A DNA stretch of 64,000 nt, taken from assembly GCF_002583405.1 (NCBI RefSeq), contig NZ_BCMJ01000005.1, positions 124,001 through 188,000 on the forward strand, in the 5' to 3' direction. Origin of the DNA: Secundilactobacillus silagincola. GTDB taxonomy: Bacteria; Bacillota; Bacilli; Lactobacillales; Lactobacillaceae. Positions 20,033 to 29,916 of the stretch are shown in pieces (position 1 is the stretch's first letter; the number at the start of each line of letters is the position of its first letter). A program made the position numbers and the translations under genes. The notes beneath the pieces are model-generated. The model worked only from the letters and a program-made list of their open reading frames with translations, was not told where the DNA came from and searched no databases.

Positions 20033-20076
20033 AATAACCCCCATCCCGACAAAGTACCGTCGGAATGGGGGTTATT
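20033..20076 (-). terminator. Terminator after the PDZ/Lon protease operon
   Basis: An 18-base-pair stem with one mismatch (20033-20050 with 20059-20076) has an 8-base loop. It separates the ftsW-to-protease unit from comEA. It resembles other hairpins in the window with CCCCCAT/ATGGGGG-type cores. Confidence 0.8.
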
Positions 20077-20118
20077 CACGTTAAATTCTAGAATCTACCG
20101 AGTTTCGTCACACACTCG

Positions 20119-21168
20119 CTAATGATGCGTATTCAAATATTGCACAGCTTGGTTGAAGGTTGAAACTGGCACCACTTTCATATGAGGTGCGACTTTCTTC
20201 GCCGTTTTTTTAGCTAGCTGATAATTAGTTACATGTCCTGGTTCCAGCTGCAAAACAGCCTTAGTCGGTTTCAAATACGGTGCAAAGAAGATGGTTGCAC
20301 CAGCTTTCTTAGCAGCAACGATCTTTTTATCGATGCCACCAATTTCACCAACTGTTCCGTCCGGATTAATGGTTCCAGTACCCGCAATATTTTGCCCGTG
20401 CCGGATGTTTTGACCAGTCAACTGACCATAGATCTGTAAACTGAACATTAGTCCACCAGAGGGTCCACCAATTTGTCCAGGATCCACTTTCACTTCGGGA
20501 TCAGTTTTAATTTTAACGTTATCAGTCAAAATAATCCCAATTCCCGTTTTACCGCTGGAAAGTTTAATTAACGGTGCACTGGCCGTTTTCAGTTTACCAT
20601 CGTGTTGGTACTGAACCCGTAGACGATCACCAACCGACTTTTTCGCAATGTATTTTTGAAAACCATACGCATTTTCAAAATGATGACCATCAACCTTGGT
20701 AATCGTATCACCTACTGCAAGTTGATGCTTAAACCGGGAATTTTTCTGAACATCCATGACGTAAATGCCCAGGTAGTTTTTGGTGACCTTTTTATGTGCT
20801 GACTTGACCGCAACCGCTTTAGCTTCGTTGATGGCACTCTGCATGTAAAAATTCTGCATTTTTACATATGTATCGTTACTTTGACCACCAGTAACACTCT
20901 GTTCACTCTCAATTGTGGAATACGGTGACACCTTTGCCATCAAGTATGTAACTGGCCGCGCCTGCGCCAATTTAACCGAGGTAATCATAAACTTTCCCGG
21001 ACGTTTATCAGGGTGATTTTTGATTTTAACAAACGTTTTTAGATTATCAGCCGATCCAGGAGATTCGATATACTTTGGCATGGGCCATAAGAAACCAATC
21101 AGAATCAGGATTGCTAAAACAATGCTGACGCCATACTGAAGAACCTTTTTACGAGTCTGTTTTTTCAT
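20119..21168 (-). CDS. Membrane-anchored PDZ/Lon-type serine protease (SepM family)
   Basis: This 349-residue protein has an N-terminal membrane anchor (residues 10-29), a PDZ domain (about 130-200, YLGIYVMDVQKNSRFKHQL...GDTITKVDG) and an S16 Lon-type protease domain. The catalytic Ser lies in GGPSGGLMF near 240 and the Lys in GGIDKKIVAAKKAG near 284. The SepM relative in streptococci trims a competence peptide outside the cell. The substrate here is unknown. It follows coaD with almost no gap and lies next to comEA, but a terminator separates it from the competence operon. Confidence 0.92.
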   Translation of the reverse strand: MKKQTRKKVLQYGVSIVLAILILIGFLWPMPKYIESPGSADNLKTFVKIKNHPDKRPGKFMITSVKLAQARPVTYLMAKVSPYSTIESEQSVTGGQSNDTYVKMQNFYMQSAINEAKAVAVKSAHKKVTKNYLGIYVMDVQKNSRFKHQLAVGDTITKVDGHHFENAYGFQKYIAKKSVGDRLRVQYQHDGKLKTASAPLIKLSSGKTGIGIILTDNVKIKTDPEVKVDPGQIGGPSGGLMFSLQIYGQLTGQNIRHGQNIAGTGTINPDGTVGEIGGIDKKIVAAKKAGATIFFAPYLKPTKAVLQLEPGHVTNYQLAKKTAKKVAPHMKVVPVSTFNQAVQYLNTHH

Positions 21169-21169
21169 A

Positions 21170-21652
21170 CTATTCTGACCTTTGTTTTTGATTTAAAGCT
21201 TGAGCAACCGCTGGTGGAACCAGTTCGGAGATGTCACCCTTAAAATGAAGTACCTCTTTCAATAAAGAAGAAGAAATGAAGCTATACTTCGGATCCGTTA
21301 CGAGAAAAATCGATTCAATTGAATCATCCAAATAATGATTCATATTTGCGATGTCCGACTCATACGATAAATCTCTTAGGTCACGGAGACCGCGAACAAT
21401 CACACTGGCGCCCACTTTTTTAACAAATTGAACCGTTAGGCCATCTTCCGCTTGAACCGTTACGTTGGGCAGATGAGCAATACTTTGTTGAATTAAAGCT
21501 ACCCGTTCCTCAGGAGTGAATAACATGCTTTTACTGATGTTGATTCCCACCGTTACAATTACCTGATCAAACAGCTTACTTGCACGTTCAATAATATTCA
21601 AGTGGCCTAAGGTAAGCGGATCAAAGCTACCCGGATAAACTGCAATTGTCAT
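21170..21652 (-). CDS. coaD: Phosphopantetheine adenylyltransferase
   Basis: CoaD makes dephospho-CoA from 4'-phosphopantetheine and ATP, the penultimate step of coenzyme A synthesis. The 160 residues carry the nucleotidyltransferase motif GSFDPLTLGH (8-17), RGLRDLRDLSYE and the SSSLLKEV version of the ISSTxxR motif. It overlaps rsmD by 4 bases, a pairing common in bacteria. AAGGTG precedes the ATG. Confidence 0.97.
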   Translation of the reverse strand: MTIAVYPGSFDPLTLGHLNIIERASKLFDQVIVTVGINISKSMLFTPEERVALIQQSIAHLPNVTVQAEDGLTVQFVKKVGASVIVRGLRDLRDLSYESDIANMNHYLDDSIESIFLVTDPKYSFISSSLLKEVLHFKGDISELVPPAVAQALNQKQRSE

Positions 21653-22215
21653 TGATTATCACCTTCCTGATAACGGTATACCGTAATTTTTGTAATGCCA
21701 TAGGACTTTTCAACGATTCGTGTGCAAGCACCGATCTCAGCTGGCAAATCAGCTTCCTGATTCGTTTCGCACATGATTCGGCAGTCTGGATTCAATAACT
21801 GACTGGCAATCAGCTCGTGAATTTCTTTAACAATTTTTTGCTCACGATAAGGTGGATCAAAATAAATCAGATCAAAACTTTGATGCTGTGCCTGAAGCTG
21901 TTTTAAAGCAATTTCTGCATCCCGTTTAATGACCGTAAATTTATCCGGTTCTTTAGTAACTTCAATATTTTGATTAATAGTTTTGATGGCAGCACCTTGG
22001 CGATCAATCAACACAGCATGGTCGATTCCTCGAGACACGCCCTCAATACTCAAACCGCCCGAACCCGCGAAAAGGTCCAAACTTTGACCACCATCAAAAT
22101 AAGGTCCAAGAATGTTGAATACGGCTTCTTTCACCTTATCCGTAGTAGGTCGGGTTTTCATCCCAGGGACTGCTCTTAGTCTCCGACCACCGTACTCTCC
22201 GGCAACAACACGCAT
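21649..22215 (-). CDS. rsmD: 16S rRNA (guanine966-N2)-methyltransferase RsmD
   Basis: RsmD methylates G966 of 16S rRNA with S-adenosylmethionine. The 188 residues start with the typical MRVVAGEYGGRRL and contain the SAM-binding SLDLFAGSGGLSIE near residue 44 and the catalytic DPPY motif in LIYFDPPYREQ near 120. The start overlaps the stop of the DUF2129 gene (TAATG). The end overlaps coaD by 4 bases. Confidence 0.97.
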   Translation of the reverse strand: MRVVAGEYGGRRLRAVPGMKTRPTTDKVKEAVFNILGPYFDGGQSLDLFAGSGGLSIEGVSRGIDHAVLIDRQGAAIKTINQNIEVTKEPDKFTVIKRDAEIALKQLQAQHQSFDLIYFDPPYREQKIVKEIHELIASQLLNPDCRIMCETNQEADLPAEIGACTRIVEKSYGITKITVYRYQEGDNQ

Positions 22216-22499
22216 TACTCATCCTCCTCAAAATTTATTTGATCTTCCTCTGCTTCAGGTTCATCAGATAAGCCTAATAAATCCATTAATTCATTTCGAG
22301 GAGACTCAATGATTCGCTTAACAAACCGCAATTGTTTCAGACGACCAATGGTTTCCTTTGCTTCGTCCTCGTTAACGTAGATAATGGCATAACGCATCCG
22401 CTTAGAAACATATTCAAGGTGGCCGTAGCGCTTAAGCTGCCGAACTTGACGTAAGCTTGACACATAGACGACTAAATTGGTTCGAGATTGAATGTCCAT
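22215..22499 (-). CDS. YlbG family protein (DUF2129)
   Basis: This 94-residue cytoplasmic protein has the DUF2129 pattern: RTNLVVYVSSLRQVRQLKRYGHLEYVSKRMRYAIIYVN, then an alpha-beta region and an acidic C terminus. Its function is unknown. It is joined to ftsW and rsmD by one-base stop/start overlaps (TAATG on both sides), so all three are translationally coupled. Confidence 0.93.
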   Translation of the reverse strand: MDIQSRTNLVVYVSSLRQVRQLKRYGHLEYVSKRMRYAIIYVNEDEAKETIGRLKQLRFVKRIIESPRNELMDLLGLSDEPEAEEDQINFEEDE

Positions 22500-23707
22500 T
22501 ATGCTAACCCCCTCTTTCTGCGCTCTTGCGCACTTATATTTAAAATAATTCCTAACGATATTGTCAGCGAAAAAATACTTGATCCCCCATAACTAATAAA
22601 CGGGAAGGTCACACCAGTAATTGGCAGCCAACCAACCACACCACCAACATTGATAAAGGCTTGGACGGCAAAATACGTCGCCACACCATAGCAAACCAGC
22701 GTATTAAATGGATCAGTAGCCCTAATACCAATGCGGATGGTCTGCCAAATAATAATGCCTAATAGAATCAAAATAATAACAACCCCAATGAGGCCGAGTT
22801 CTTCGCCCGTAATCGCCATAATAAAGTCGGTGTTCGGTTCAGGTAAGTAGCCACGCTTTTGAATTGAATTACCCAGCCCAACACCGAATAAGCCGCCATT
22901 ACTTAAGGCGTAGTACGAATTAACCAGTTGCTGGCCGGAGCCGTTAGCATGACCAAACGGATCGACGAAAGCAACTAGCCGTGCTAATTTATAAGACTTA
23001 ATGGTCCCTGATTCCGAAAGCTTCAGGGCAATCGGAAAAGCAATAAAAGCGATAAAAGCGACAGCCATACCAAAATATAAATAACTTTTTTTAAATGAAA
23101 AACCGCTGCTCAAACACATCATAAAAACAATCGCGGAAATGATCACTGCACTCCCCATGTCGGGTTGAATGAGGACTAAACCAATCATGGCAGCACACAT
23201 GGTAATAGGCAGCCACATACCTTGCCACCAATGGCCACTGACAATATCTTCCATCTGAGCAGGCATGGTTGCTGTTTTAGCCATTAAAAGAATCAACGTA
23301 ATTTTAACTAACTCGGCGGGTTGGACACTAATCGGCCCAAGCCTAAACCAGCCAGCTGCCCCATTGACAGTTTTACCAATGACTAACAGCGCCAGTAAAG
23401 CAAGAATCAATACAATATACAAGATAATAAGAAAGATTCCGTTTTTGAAAAAATCATGCGGTATCATTAGCATAAACAGGGCAATAAAAAGACCGATAAT
23501 CACAAAAACCAATTGTTTAAAAAGGTAACTGATAGGTGTCGAACCCATTTGTACAGCCACGTTCGAACTCGCTGAATAAACCATCACCACACCGATTCCA
23601 CATAGAATCAAGTAAGGTATAAATAACCAATAATCCAAATCTTTTAATTTCTTGACATCGAAGGCATTTCTTATTTTTGAAACCTTCAATTTTCGCAAAT
23701 TCTGCAT
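22499..23707 (-). CDS. ftsW: Peptidoglycan polymerase FtsW (SEDS family)
   Basis: FtsW is the septal peptidoglycan glycosyltransferase of the SEDS family and works with a class B PBP. The 402-residue protein has about ten membrane segments and the family motifs GAAGWFRLGPISVQPAELVKI (near 115) and FISYGGSS near the end, with the large extracellular loop containing NSYYALSNGGLFGVGLGNS. RodA is the alternative. The FtsW call rests on the position beside ylbG and rsmD and on PNTDFIMAITGEELG. It is the first gene of a five-gene unit. Confidence 0.93.
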   Translation of the reverse strand: MQNLRKLKVSKIRNAFDVKKLKDLDYWLFIPYLILCGIGVVMVYSASSNVAVQMGSTPISYLFKQLVFVIIGLFIALFMLMIPHDFFKNGIFLIILYIVLILALLALLVIGKTVNGAAGWFRLGPISVQPAELVKITLILLMAKTATMPAQMEDIVSGHWWQGMWLPITMCAAMIGLVLIQPDMGSAVIISAIVFMMCLSSGFSFKKSYLYFGMAVAFIAFIAFPIALKLSESGTIKSYKLARLVAFVDPFGHANGSGQQLVNSYYALSNGGLFGVGLGNSIQKRGYLPEPNTDFIMAITGEELGLIGVVIILILLGIIIWQTIRIGIRATDPFNTLVCYGVATYFAVQAFINVGGVVGWLPITGVTFPFISYGGSSIFSLTISLGIILNISAQERRKRGLA

Positions 23708-23757
23708 CTAAAAAATCCCCAAACTACTCCACTAAATTTCTTAAATAAACTCACTTG

Positions 23758-23788
23758 ATTATAGCATATTGGCCGGTTTTGATGTAAA
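23758..23788 (-). promoter_or_regulatory. Promoter of the ftsW operon
   Basis: On the minus strand there is an extended -10 TGCTATAAT (TATAAT at 23758-23763) with a TTTACA -35-like box (23783-23788) at a long 19-base spacing. GGTTTT/AAAACC inverted repeats (23775-23791) overlap the -35. The rest of the 304-base gap to typA holds only a terminator. Confidence 0.6.
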
Positions 23789-23911
23789 ACCGTGGAAAAC
23801 CTTTAACATTTTACCAGCTAATTATGCAGAAATAAGTTTGTGATTTATACCGGTTCAGGCTCACTTTCACATTGTCAAAGGACTCTTCAGGAAAATAAAC
23901 TAAAACGCAAC

Positions 23912-23974
23912 AAAAAATCCCCTCGCAGACAGCAAAATGAAAATAATTTTTTCATTTGCCATCCACAAGGGGAT
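23912..23974 (-). terminator. Terminator after typA
   Basis: ATCCCCT (23917-23923) pairs with AGGGGAT (23968-23974), with an inner GCAAAATGAAA/TTTTCATTTGC stem, and A6 on the left gives T6 on the minus strand. Confidence 0.85.
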
Positions 23975-24011
23975 CTTTAAATTGGTATAAATTCACCAAT
24001 AATATTTAAAT

Positions 24012-25847
24012 TTAGTTATGACGAGCCCGCTTAGCAGCCTTTTCACGTTCGTTAGTGTTCAGAATTTGCTTCCGGAGACGGACGTAGTTAGGGGTAACTT
24101 CACAGTATTCATCGTTGTTCAAGAATTCAAGTGATTCTTCAAGTGACAAATGAGTAGGTGTCTTGATACGAGCCATGTCATCGGAACCGGCGGCACGGAC
24201 GTTGGTCAAGTTCTTACCCTTTGTGATGTTAACAGTAATATCGTTTTCACGGCTGTTTTCACCAACGATCATACCTTCATAAACATCAGTACCTGGATCA
24301 ATCAATAACGTACCACGAGATTCAATACCCATCATGGCATAAGTGGTTGCTTTACCAGAGTTCATGGAAACCAAAGTACCCTTCTTACGGCCAGGGTTCC
24401 AGTTCTTGATAACTGGTGCATACTTCTCAAAAGTATGGTTCAAGATACCATAACCACGAGTCATTGACATGAATTCAGTTGAGTAACCGATCAAACCACG
24501 TGAAGGTGCTAAGAAAGTCAAACGGGTTTGGCCGTTGTCAGTACTTTCCATGTTCTGCATCTCACCCTTACGTTGTGAAAGAGAGTCGATCACGCTACCA
24601 GTGTATTCGTCAGGGGTATCAATTTGAACTTCTTCAAATGGTTCTGACTTAACGCCATCAACGTCGCGATAGATAACTTCTGGACGTGATACTTGAAGTT
24701 CAAAGCCTTCACGACGAAGGGTTTCGATTAAGATTGATAAATGCAATTCACCACGGCCTGAAACAACCCAGGCACCTGGTTCGTCGGTATCATCAACACG
24801 AAGCGAAACATCAGTTTCAAGCTCAGTCTTCAAACGTTGTTCCAATTGACGACTTGTGACAAACTTACCGTCTTGGCCAGCAAATGGTGAATTGTTAGTC
24901 CGGAAAGTCATTTGTAAAGTAGGTTCGTCAATCCGTAAGATTGGTAAAGCTTCTTGAGTATCAGAAGCAGTAACAGTTTCACCAACGTTAATATCTTCCA
25001 TCCCTGAAACGGCAATCAAATCACCGGCCTTGGCTTCGTTGATTTCAAGACGCTTCAAACCGAAGAAACCAAACAGCTTAGTGACACGGAAGTTCTTAGT
25101 GCTACCGTCTAACTTCATAACGGAAACGTTATCGCCGACTTTGATCTTGCCACGGAAAATCCGGCCAATACCAACACGGCCAACGAAATCGTTGTAATCA
25201 AGTAAGGCAACTTGGAATTGAAGTGGTTCGTCTGAGTTATCGATAGGCGTTGGGATGTGCTTAACAATCGTATCAAAGATTGGCTTCATAGTGTGTTCTT
25301 GAGTTGCGATATCTGGATCGAAGCTTGAAGTTCCGTTCATTGCTGAAGCATAAACAACTGGGAAATCAAGTTGGTCTTCGTCAGCACCTAATTCAATGAA
25401 TAGGTCCAAAACTTCATCAACAACTTCTGAAGGACGGGCGCCTGGACGGTCAACCTTGTTAATGACAACAATTGGTGTCAAATGTTGTTCCAAGGCTTTC
25501 TTCAAAACAAAACGGGTTTGTGGCATTGTACCTTCAAAGGCATCAACGACAAGTAAAACACCGTCAACCATTCGCATGATCCGTTCAACTTCACCACCGA
25601 AGTCGGCATGTCCTGGGGTATCCAAAATGTTGATCTGCTTGTCCCCATAACGGACGGCAGTGTTTTTCGAAAGGATCGTAATCCCACGTTCTCTTTCAAT
25701 ATCGTTAGAGTCCAACGCACGGTCAGCAATCTCCGTATGTTCATCTAAGGTATCTGATTGTTTTAATAATTCATTAACCAAGGTTGTCTTACCGTGGTCA
25801 ACGTGGGCAATAATTGCGATGTTACGAATGTCATCTCTGGTTTTCAA
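24012..25847 (-). CDS. typA: Ribosome-associated GTPase TypA/BipA
   Basis: TypA/BipA is a translational GTPase involved in ribosome assembly and stress adaptation. The 611 residues include G1 AHVDHGKTT (14-22), [15 protein letters not shown] and NKVD, followed by EF-G-like domains and a conserved C-terminal domain ([17 protein letters not shown], then [23 protein letters not shown]). The start is TTG with AAGGAAG about 9 bases upstream. It stands alone between two terminators. Confidence 0.97.
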   Translation of the reverse strand: MKTRDDIRNIAIIAHVDHGKTTLVNELLKQSDTLDEHTEIADRALDSNDIERERGITILSKNTAVRYGDKQINILDTPGHADFGGEVERIMRMVDGVLLVVDAFEGTMPQTRFVLKKALEQHLTPIVVINKVDRPGARPSEVVDEVLDLFIELGADEDQLDFPVVYASAMNGTSSFDPDIATQEHTMKPIFDTIVKHIPTPIDNSDEPLQFQVALLDYNDFVGRVGIGRIFRGKIKVGDNVSVMKLDGSTKNFRVTKLFGFFGLKRLEINEAKAGDLIAVSGMEDINVGETVTASDTQEALPILRIDEPTLQMTFRTNNSPFAGQDGKFVTSRQLEQRLKTELETDVSLRVDDTDEPGAWVVSGRGELHLSILIETLRREGFELQVSRPEVIYRDVDGVKSEPFEEVQIDTPDEYTGSVIDSLSQRKGEMQNMESTDNGQTRLTFLAPSRGLIGYSTEFMSMTRGYGILNHTFEKYAPVIKNWNPGRKKGTLVSMNSGKATTYAMMGIESRGTLLIDPGTDVYEGMIVGENSRENDITVNITKGKNLTNVRAAGSDDMARIKTPTHLSLEESLEFLNNDEYCEVTPNYVRLRKQILNTNEREKAAKRARHN

Positions 25848-25943
25848 AATCTTGTTCTTCCTTTCATAAACGCGTGAATCTTCATTATTTAACGGTCAAA
25901 CTGTAGCGCATTCTCCACACTCTACACCTTGACTTAACGCCAT

Positions 25944-25969
25944 AAAAAAACTGTGACCAGCGTCACAGT
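25944..25969 (-). terminator. Terminator at the stop codon of the inositol-phosphatase-like gene
   Basis: ACTGTGAC (25950-25957) pairs with GTCACAGT (25962-25969) around a 4-base loop and is followed by T7 on the minus strand. The stem touches the stop codon. Confidence 0.88.
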
Positions 25970-26754
25970 CAGACGTTTGAACCGATGATTGGCAGAATGT
26001 CTTGTTGTGCTTTTACTGTTGCTACCATTACGAAGTCTGATGATAGCATATCTAGAGGCTTCCCGTCAACTGTTGTCACCGCAAGTCCAAGAGTTTCTGT
26101 CAGAATTTTACCAGCACCGAAATCCCACGGCTTTAGATATGAAACGTATGCAACCGTTTCACCTTTTAGCAGATGAATCATTTCAATTCCTGCTGAACCA
26201 TAGATTCTTAACCCGGAACTAGCTTCTGCAACTTTCTGAAAATTACGGTAGTTGTGCATTACCATGGGACCACTCAGACAAACGAGGCCGTCACGTAAAC
26301 TGACATTTTCTGGTGCAGCTAACGGTTCATCGTTTTGAAAAACACCGATATCGGGTCCGCCCGAAAACAGCTGATTACCGATTACATCGTAGATATAGCC
26401 TAAAACACCCTGTCCATCGATATAAAGTGCAATCATAATGGCAAAATGATCACGTTGCTTAACGAAGTTCATGGTGCCATCAATTGGATCAACTACCCAA
26501 ACCCAGCCCTTGGTCTGCCGGATTTGATCACCAAAACCCTCTTCACCCAGAATCTGACTGTCAGGCGAAAAAGTCCGGATTTTATTAATGATTAATTTTT
26601 CGTTTTCCTTATCAACGTTGGTTACTAAATCTTTGCGACTGGATTTTTCCGAAACACTTAGGTTTTGCTGCATTTTGCTTAAAATAAATTCCCGAGAAGT
26701 TCGCAGCCATTGTTTAACCGTCCGATCAATTCGGTGAAGTTCTGTTTCATTCAT
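25969..26754 (-). CDS. Inositol monophosphatase family protein
   Basis: This 261-residue enzyme belongs to the metal-dependent sugar/inositol phosphatase family (SuhB/IMPase). The metal-binding motifs are LGEEGFG near residue 68, VVDPIDGTMNFVKQ near 85 and WDFGAG near 211. Physiological substrates of such enzymes in lactobacilli are not settled; inositol phosphate, NADP(H) or other sugar phosphates are possible. GGGGG lies 8 bases before the ATG. It follows the UPF0223 gene after 4 bases, so the two form an operon. Confidence 0.9.
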   Translation of the reverse strand: MNETELHRIDRTVKQWLRTSREFILSKMQQNLSVSEKSSRKDLVTNVDKENEKLIINKIRTFSPDSQILGEEGFGDQIRQTKGWVWVVDPIDGTMNFVKQRDHFAIMIALYIDGQGVLGYIYDVIGNQLFSGGPDIGVFQNDEPLAAPENVSLRDGLVCLSGPMVMHNYRNFQKVAEASSGLRIYGSAGIEMIHLLKGETVAYVSYLKPWDFGAGKILTETLGLAVTTVDGKPLDMLSSDFVMVATVKAQQDILPIIGSNV

Positions 26755-26758
26755 GAGC

Positions 26759-27046
26759 TTAACCCCCTATCGTCATTTTAACCGACTTTTTGGTGGTCTC
26801 ACGGGCTGTTTTTAACGTGCGATACCAACTATACCCGGTAAGCTGTTCGAACTGCTTACCAAGCTGTTTTTCCTGTGACTTGGATGGTACGACAGTTTTA
26901 AAAGCTGAGTACGCGGACAATAGCGAATCAATCAAAACGCCTTGTGAAAGTTCGTAAGCATCTTCAACCTGCCGATAAAAAGCAGTTACTGTAATAATCT
27001 CGTCAGTTGTCCAATCTGACGCCAAGGGATAACTAAAGTTCTTCAA
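26759..27046 (-). CDS. UPF0223 family protein
   Basis: This 95-residue protein matches UPF0223 over its length: KNFSYPLASDWTTDEIITVTAFYRQVEDAYE, then a helical region ending in FEQLTGYSWYRTLKTAR. Function unknown. The start is TTG at 27046 with GGGGTG about 6 bases upstream. A longer reading would extend through the pdh terminator and can be excluded. It pairs with the inositol-phosphatase-like gene, a conserved arrangement in Firmicutes. Confidence 0.9.
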   Translation of the reverse strand: MKNFSYPLASDWTTDEIITVTAFYRQVEDAYELSQGVLIDSLLSAYSAFKTVVPSKSQEKQLGKQFEQLTGYSWYRTLKTARETTKKSVKMTIGG

Positions 27047-27094
27047 AATGGCACCCCGTCTATTCTTTATTATTTCTACAGATTTATTATACAG

Positions 27095-27128
27095 CAAAAA
27101 AGGACCAGGCACATAGCCTGATCCTTTC
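27095..27128 (-). terminator. Terminator after the pdh operon
   Basis: AAAAAAGGACCAGGC pairs with GCCTGATCCTTT (one mismatch) around a 5-base loop, giving T6 on the minus strand 14 bases after the pdhD stop. Confidence 0.9.
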
Positions 27129-27141
27129 GTTAAATTCAAGT

Positions 27142-28566
27142 TTAGATGTGGGTTGGGAAACCAATCGCAACATCAGCAGCTTCTTGAATTGGTTCACTCA
27201 ACGTTGGATGTGGGTGAATGGTTAAAGCAATGTCTTCAGCGTTCATGCCGCTGTTAACTGCCAAACTTAATTCAGCAATCAAATCTGAGGCACCTGGTCC
27301 AACGACTTGGGCACCAAGAAGATTATGATTGTCATCCTTAGTGGTTACCAAACGAACGAAGCCGTCTGGTTGGTCAAGTGAAACGGCACGTGCATTACCT
27401 GCGAATGGGAACTTAGCCGTGCTGACTTCGATTCCCTTATCCTTGGCTTCACTCTGCGTCAAACCGACAGTGGCAAGTTCAGGGTCTGCAAAGCAGACAG
27501 CCGGAACGCCAACCCAGTCATTAGCAGTGTTCTTACCAGAGATAGCTCCGGCAGCAGTTTTAGCTTCAAAGAAGGCTTTGTGAGCCAATGCTGGACCCGG
27601 AACAATATCACCAATAGCGTAGATGTTTGGAACTGAAGTACGACCTTGTTGATCAACTTCAACCAAGCCATGATCGCCAACCTTAACATCGGTCATTTCC
27701 AGACCAATGTCATCGGTATTAGCCTTACGACCAACAGTAACCATGCAGTAATCAGCCTTAACAGTTGATTCTTTGCCATCTACAGCATAGGTAACAGTAA
27801 CACTCTTGTCATCTTGTTCTGCTTTCTTTGCCATGGCACCGGTAATCACATCGATACCCTTCTTCTTCATTTGCTTAAGGACAACTTTAACCATGTCCTT
27901 ATCGAAGTTAGGCAGAATGGAATCAGTACCTTCAACGATAGTGACGTGAGAACCCAAGTTAGCATATGCACCAGCTAATTCAGTTCCAACGTAGCCACCA
28001 CCAATGACAACGAATTCTTTAGGAATTTCTGGTAAGTTCAAGCCACCAGTAGAGTCAACGACCCGACCTTCAAACTTGAATCCAGGAATTTCAACTGGAC
28101 GGCTACCGGTTGCGATGATTAAGTTCTTGAATTCGATGGTTAACCCATCATCAGCACTCATGAACTGCTTTGGACCGGTTGATACAACCCGCAACTTGGT
28201 GTTTGAATCAAGTACGGCTTCACCTTCGATGACGTCAACCTTGTGCTTCTTCAGCAACATAGTGACACCACCGGTCATCCGATCAACAACCTTCTTTTGC
28301 TTCCACTCTTGCGTCTTGCTAAAGTCAATCGAAGGCGCTTGGGTAGTAATCCCAAAGGTTGAAGCATCCGAAGCTTCTTGAAAACGGTGACCTGCGTTAA
28401 TTAAGGCCTTTGAAGGCACACAACCAACGTTCAAACATACACCACCGATTTTGTTCTTTTCAATAACCGTCACACTTTGGCCGAGTTCAGCAGCACGAAT
28501 GGCAGCGACGTAGCCGCCAGGACCCCCACCAATGATGACAGTGTCACGTTTTTCAGCATCTGACAT
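27142..28566 (-). CDS. pdhD: Dihydrolipoyl dehydrogenase, E3 of pyruvate dehydrogenase
   Basis: E3 re-oxidises the dihydrolipoyl arm of E2 and passes electrons through FAD to NAD. The 474-residue protein has the FAD site GGGPGGYVAAIRAAELG (12-28), the redox disulfide GGVCLNVGCVPSK (near 41-53), the NAD site VIGGGYVGTELAGAYANLG and the catalytic pair HPHPTLSE near the C terminus. It is the last gene of pdhABCD, 7 bases after pdhC, and is followed by a strong terminator. Confidence 0.98.
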   Translation of the reverse strand: MSDAEKRDTVIIGGGPGGYVAAIRAAELGQSVTVIEKNKIGGVCLNVGCVPSKALINAGHRFQEASDASTFGITTQAPSIDFSKTQEWKQKKVVDRMTGGVTMLLKKHKVDVIEGEAVLDSNTKLRVVSTGPKQFMSADDGLTIEFKNLIIATGSRPVEIPGFKFEGRVVDSTGGLNLPEIPKEFVVIGGGYVGTELAGAYANLGSHVTIVEGTDSILPNFDKDMVKVVLKQMKKKGIDVITGAMAKKAEQDDKSVTVTYAVDGKESTVKADYCMVTVGRKANTDDIGLEMTDVKVGDHGLVEVDQQGRTSVPNIYAIGDIVPGPALAHKAFFEAKTAAGAISGKNTANDWVGVPAVCFADPELATVGLTQSEAKDKGIEVSTAKFPFAGNARAVSLDQPDGFVRLVTTKDDNHNLLGAQVVGPGASDLIAELSLAVNSGMNAEDIALTIHPHPTLSEPIQEAADVAIGFPTHI

Positions 28567-28573
28567 ATAAGGA

Positions 28574-29881
28574 TCATCCTTCCATTAATAACAATTCTGG
28601 TTCATGAAGCAAATCGTTCATCATGTTCAAGGCACGTTGTGCTAAGGCACCATCAATCAGACGGTGATCATAGCTCAATGATAACTTCAACATGTTACCA
28701 ACAGCGATTTCTCCATCATCGTTGACATATGGTTCTTTAGCAATCTTACCAACACCCAAGATTGCAACTTCTGGTTGATTGATAACAGGGGTAAAGAAGC
28801 CACCGCCAATTGAACCAACGTTACTAATGGTAATTGAACCGCCAGACATCTGGTCAGCACTCAGCTTGTTATCCTTAGCAGCCTGGGTGTTATCAGAAAT
28901 TTCCTTAGCAATTTCAAACATACCTTTAGAATCCGCGTTCTTAATGTTTGGAACGTACAGACCATGATCGGTATCAGTTGCAATTCCGATGTTGTAATAG
29001 TGCTTGTAAACAATTTCATTTGTAGTGCTGTCAATTGAAGCATCGAATTCTGGGAACTTCTTCAAAACAGCAACTAAAGCCTTAACCATGTATGGTAAGA
29101 AAGTCAAATGAATGTCCTGATCAGCAGCTAATGCCTTGTACTTCTTCCGGTTAGCCATCAAAGCTGAAACTTCAACGTCCTGGAATGAAGTAACATGAGG
29201 TGAAATATCCTTTGAAGTCCGCATTGCCTTAGCAATAACTTTACGAGTCATTGACATTGGTTCACGGGTTTCAAGATCAGGTTGTGCTTCCTTGTAAGGC
29301 TTGATTGGAGCTGCAGCTGGAGCAGCGGCAGCAGCAGGTGCGGCGGCAGCAGCTGGAGCAGCAGCGCCATTGAAGTTATCAACATCAGCCTTCAGAATCT
29401 GACCGTGGTTACCAGTTGGGGTAACGGCAGTAATATCAACACCCTTATCACGTGCGTATTGACGCACTGATGGCATTGCTAATACTAACTTGTTAGGATC
29501 AGATTGTGCAGGAACACCGGTTGGTGCTGCAGGAGCAGCAGCGGCAGCAGGTGCGGCTGCTGGAGCTGGTTCTGGAGCAGCTTCTTCTTTAGGTGCTTCG
29601 TCTGATGAAGCATCAGATGAGTCATCGTCAGGAGTATCAGGTGAACCATCATCGATCACAACCAAAGTGTCACCGATTTCAGCAGTTTCACCCTCCTGCT
29701 TAACAATTTGTTTAATAGTACCAGCCACAGGTGATGGCAGTTCAGAAACAGACTTATCGTTTTGAATTTCGACTAAAACGTCGTCTTCTTTAACGGTGTC
29801 CCCTTCTTTAACATCCCATGTTGCAACTTCACCTTCGGCCATACCTTCACCAAGCTCTGGGAGTTTGAATGCATAAGCCAT
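28574..29881 (-). CDS. pdhC: Dihydrolipoamide acetyltransferase, E2 of pyruvate dehydrogenase
   Basis: E2 is the core of the complex and transfers acetyl from lipoyl to CoA. The 435 residues contain one lipoyl domain (1-80, lipoyl Lys43 in QNDKSVSE), an acidic Asp/Ser-rich linker then an Ala/Pro linker, and an E3/E1-binding domain (about 130-170, [16 protein letters not shown]). A second Ala/Pro linker leads to the catalytic domain with the active-site SYDHRLIDG near 405. Many Firmicutes have one lipoyl domain, so nothing is missing. The Ala/Pro linker codons create long false reading frames on the other strand. Confidence 0.98.
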   Translation of the reverse strand: MAYAFKLPELGEGMAEGEVATWDVKEGDTVKEDDVLVEIQNDKSVSELPSPVAGTIKQIVKQEGETAEIGDTLVVIDDGSPDTPDDDSSDASSDEAPKEEAAPEPAPAAAPAAAAAPAAPTGVPAQSDPNKLVLAMPSVRQYARDKGVDITAVTPTGNHGQILKADVDNFNGAAAPAAAAAPAAAAAPAAAPIKPYKEAQPDLETREPMSMTRKVIAKAMRTSKDISPHVTSFQDVEVSALMANRKKYKALAADQDIHLTFLPYMVKALVAVLKKFPEFDASIDSTTNEIVYKHYYNIGIATDTDHGLYVPNIKNADSKGMFEIAKEISDNTQAAKDNKLSADQMSGGSITISNVGSIGGGFFTPVINQPEVAILGVGKIAKEPYVNDDGEIAVGNMLKLSLSYDHRLIDGALAQRALNMMNDLLHEPELLLMEG

Positions 29882-29916
29882 GGAAAAACTTCCTTTCTAT
29901 TACAAAGTAGTTATAT

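Noticed and set aside
29490-29765. Ala/Gly/Ser-rich open frame opposite pdhC
   Set aside because: Mirror image of the Ala/Pro linker codons of E2; composition explains the open frame.
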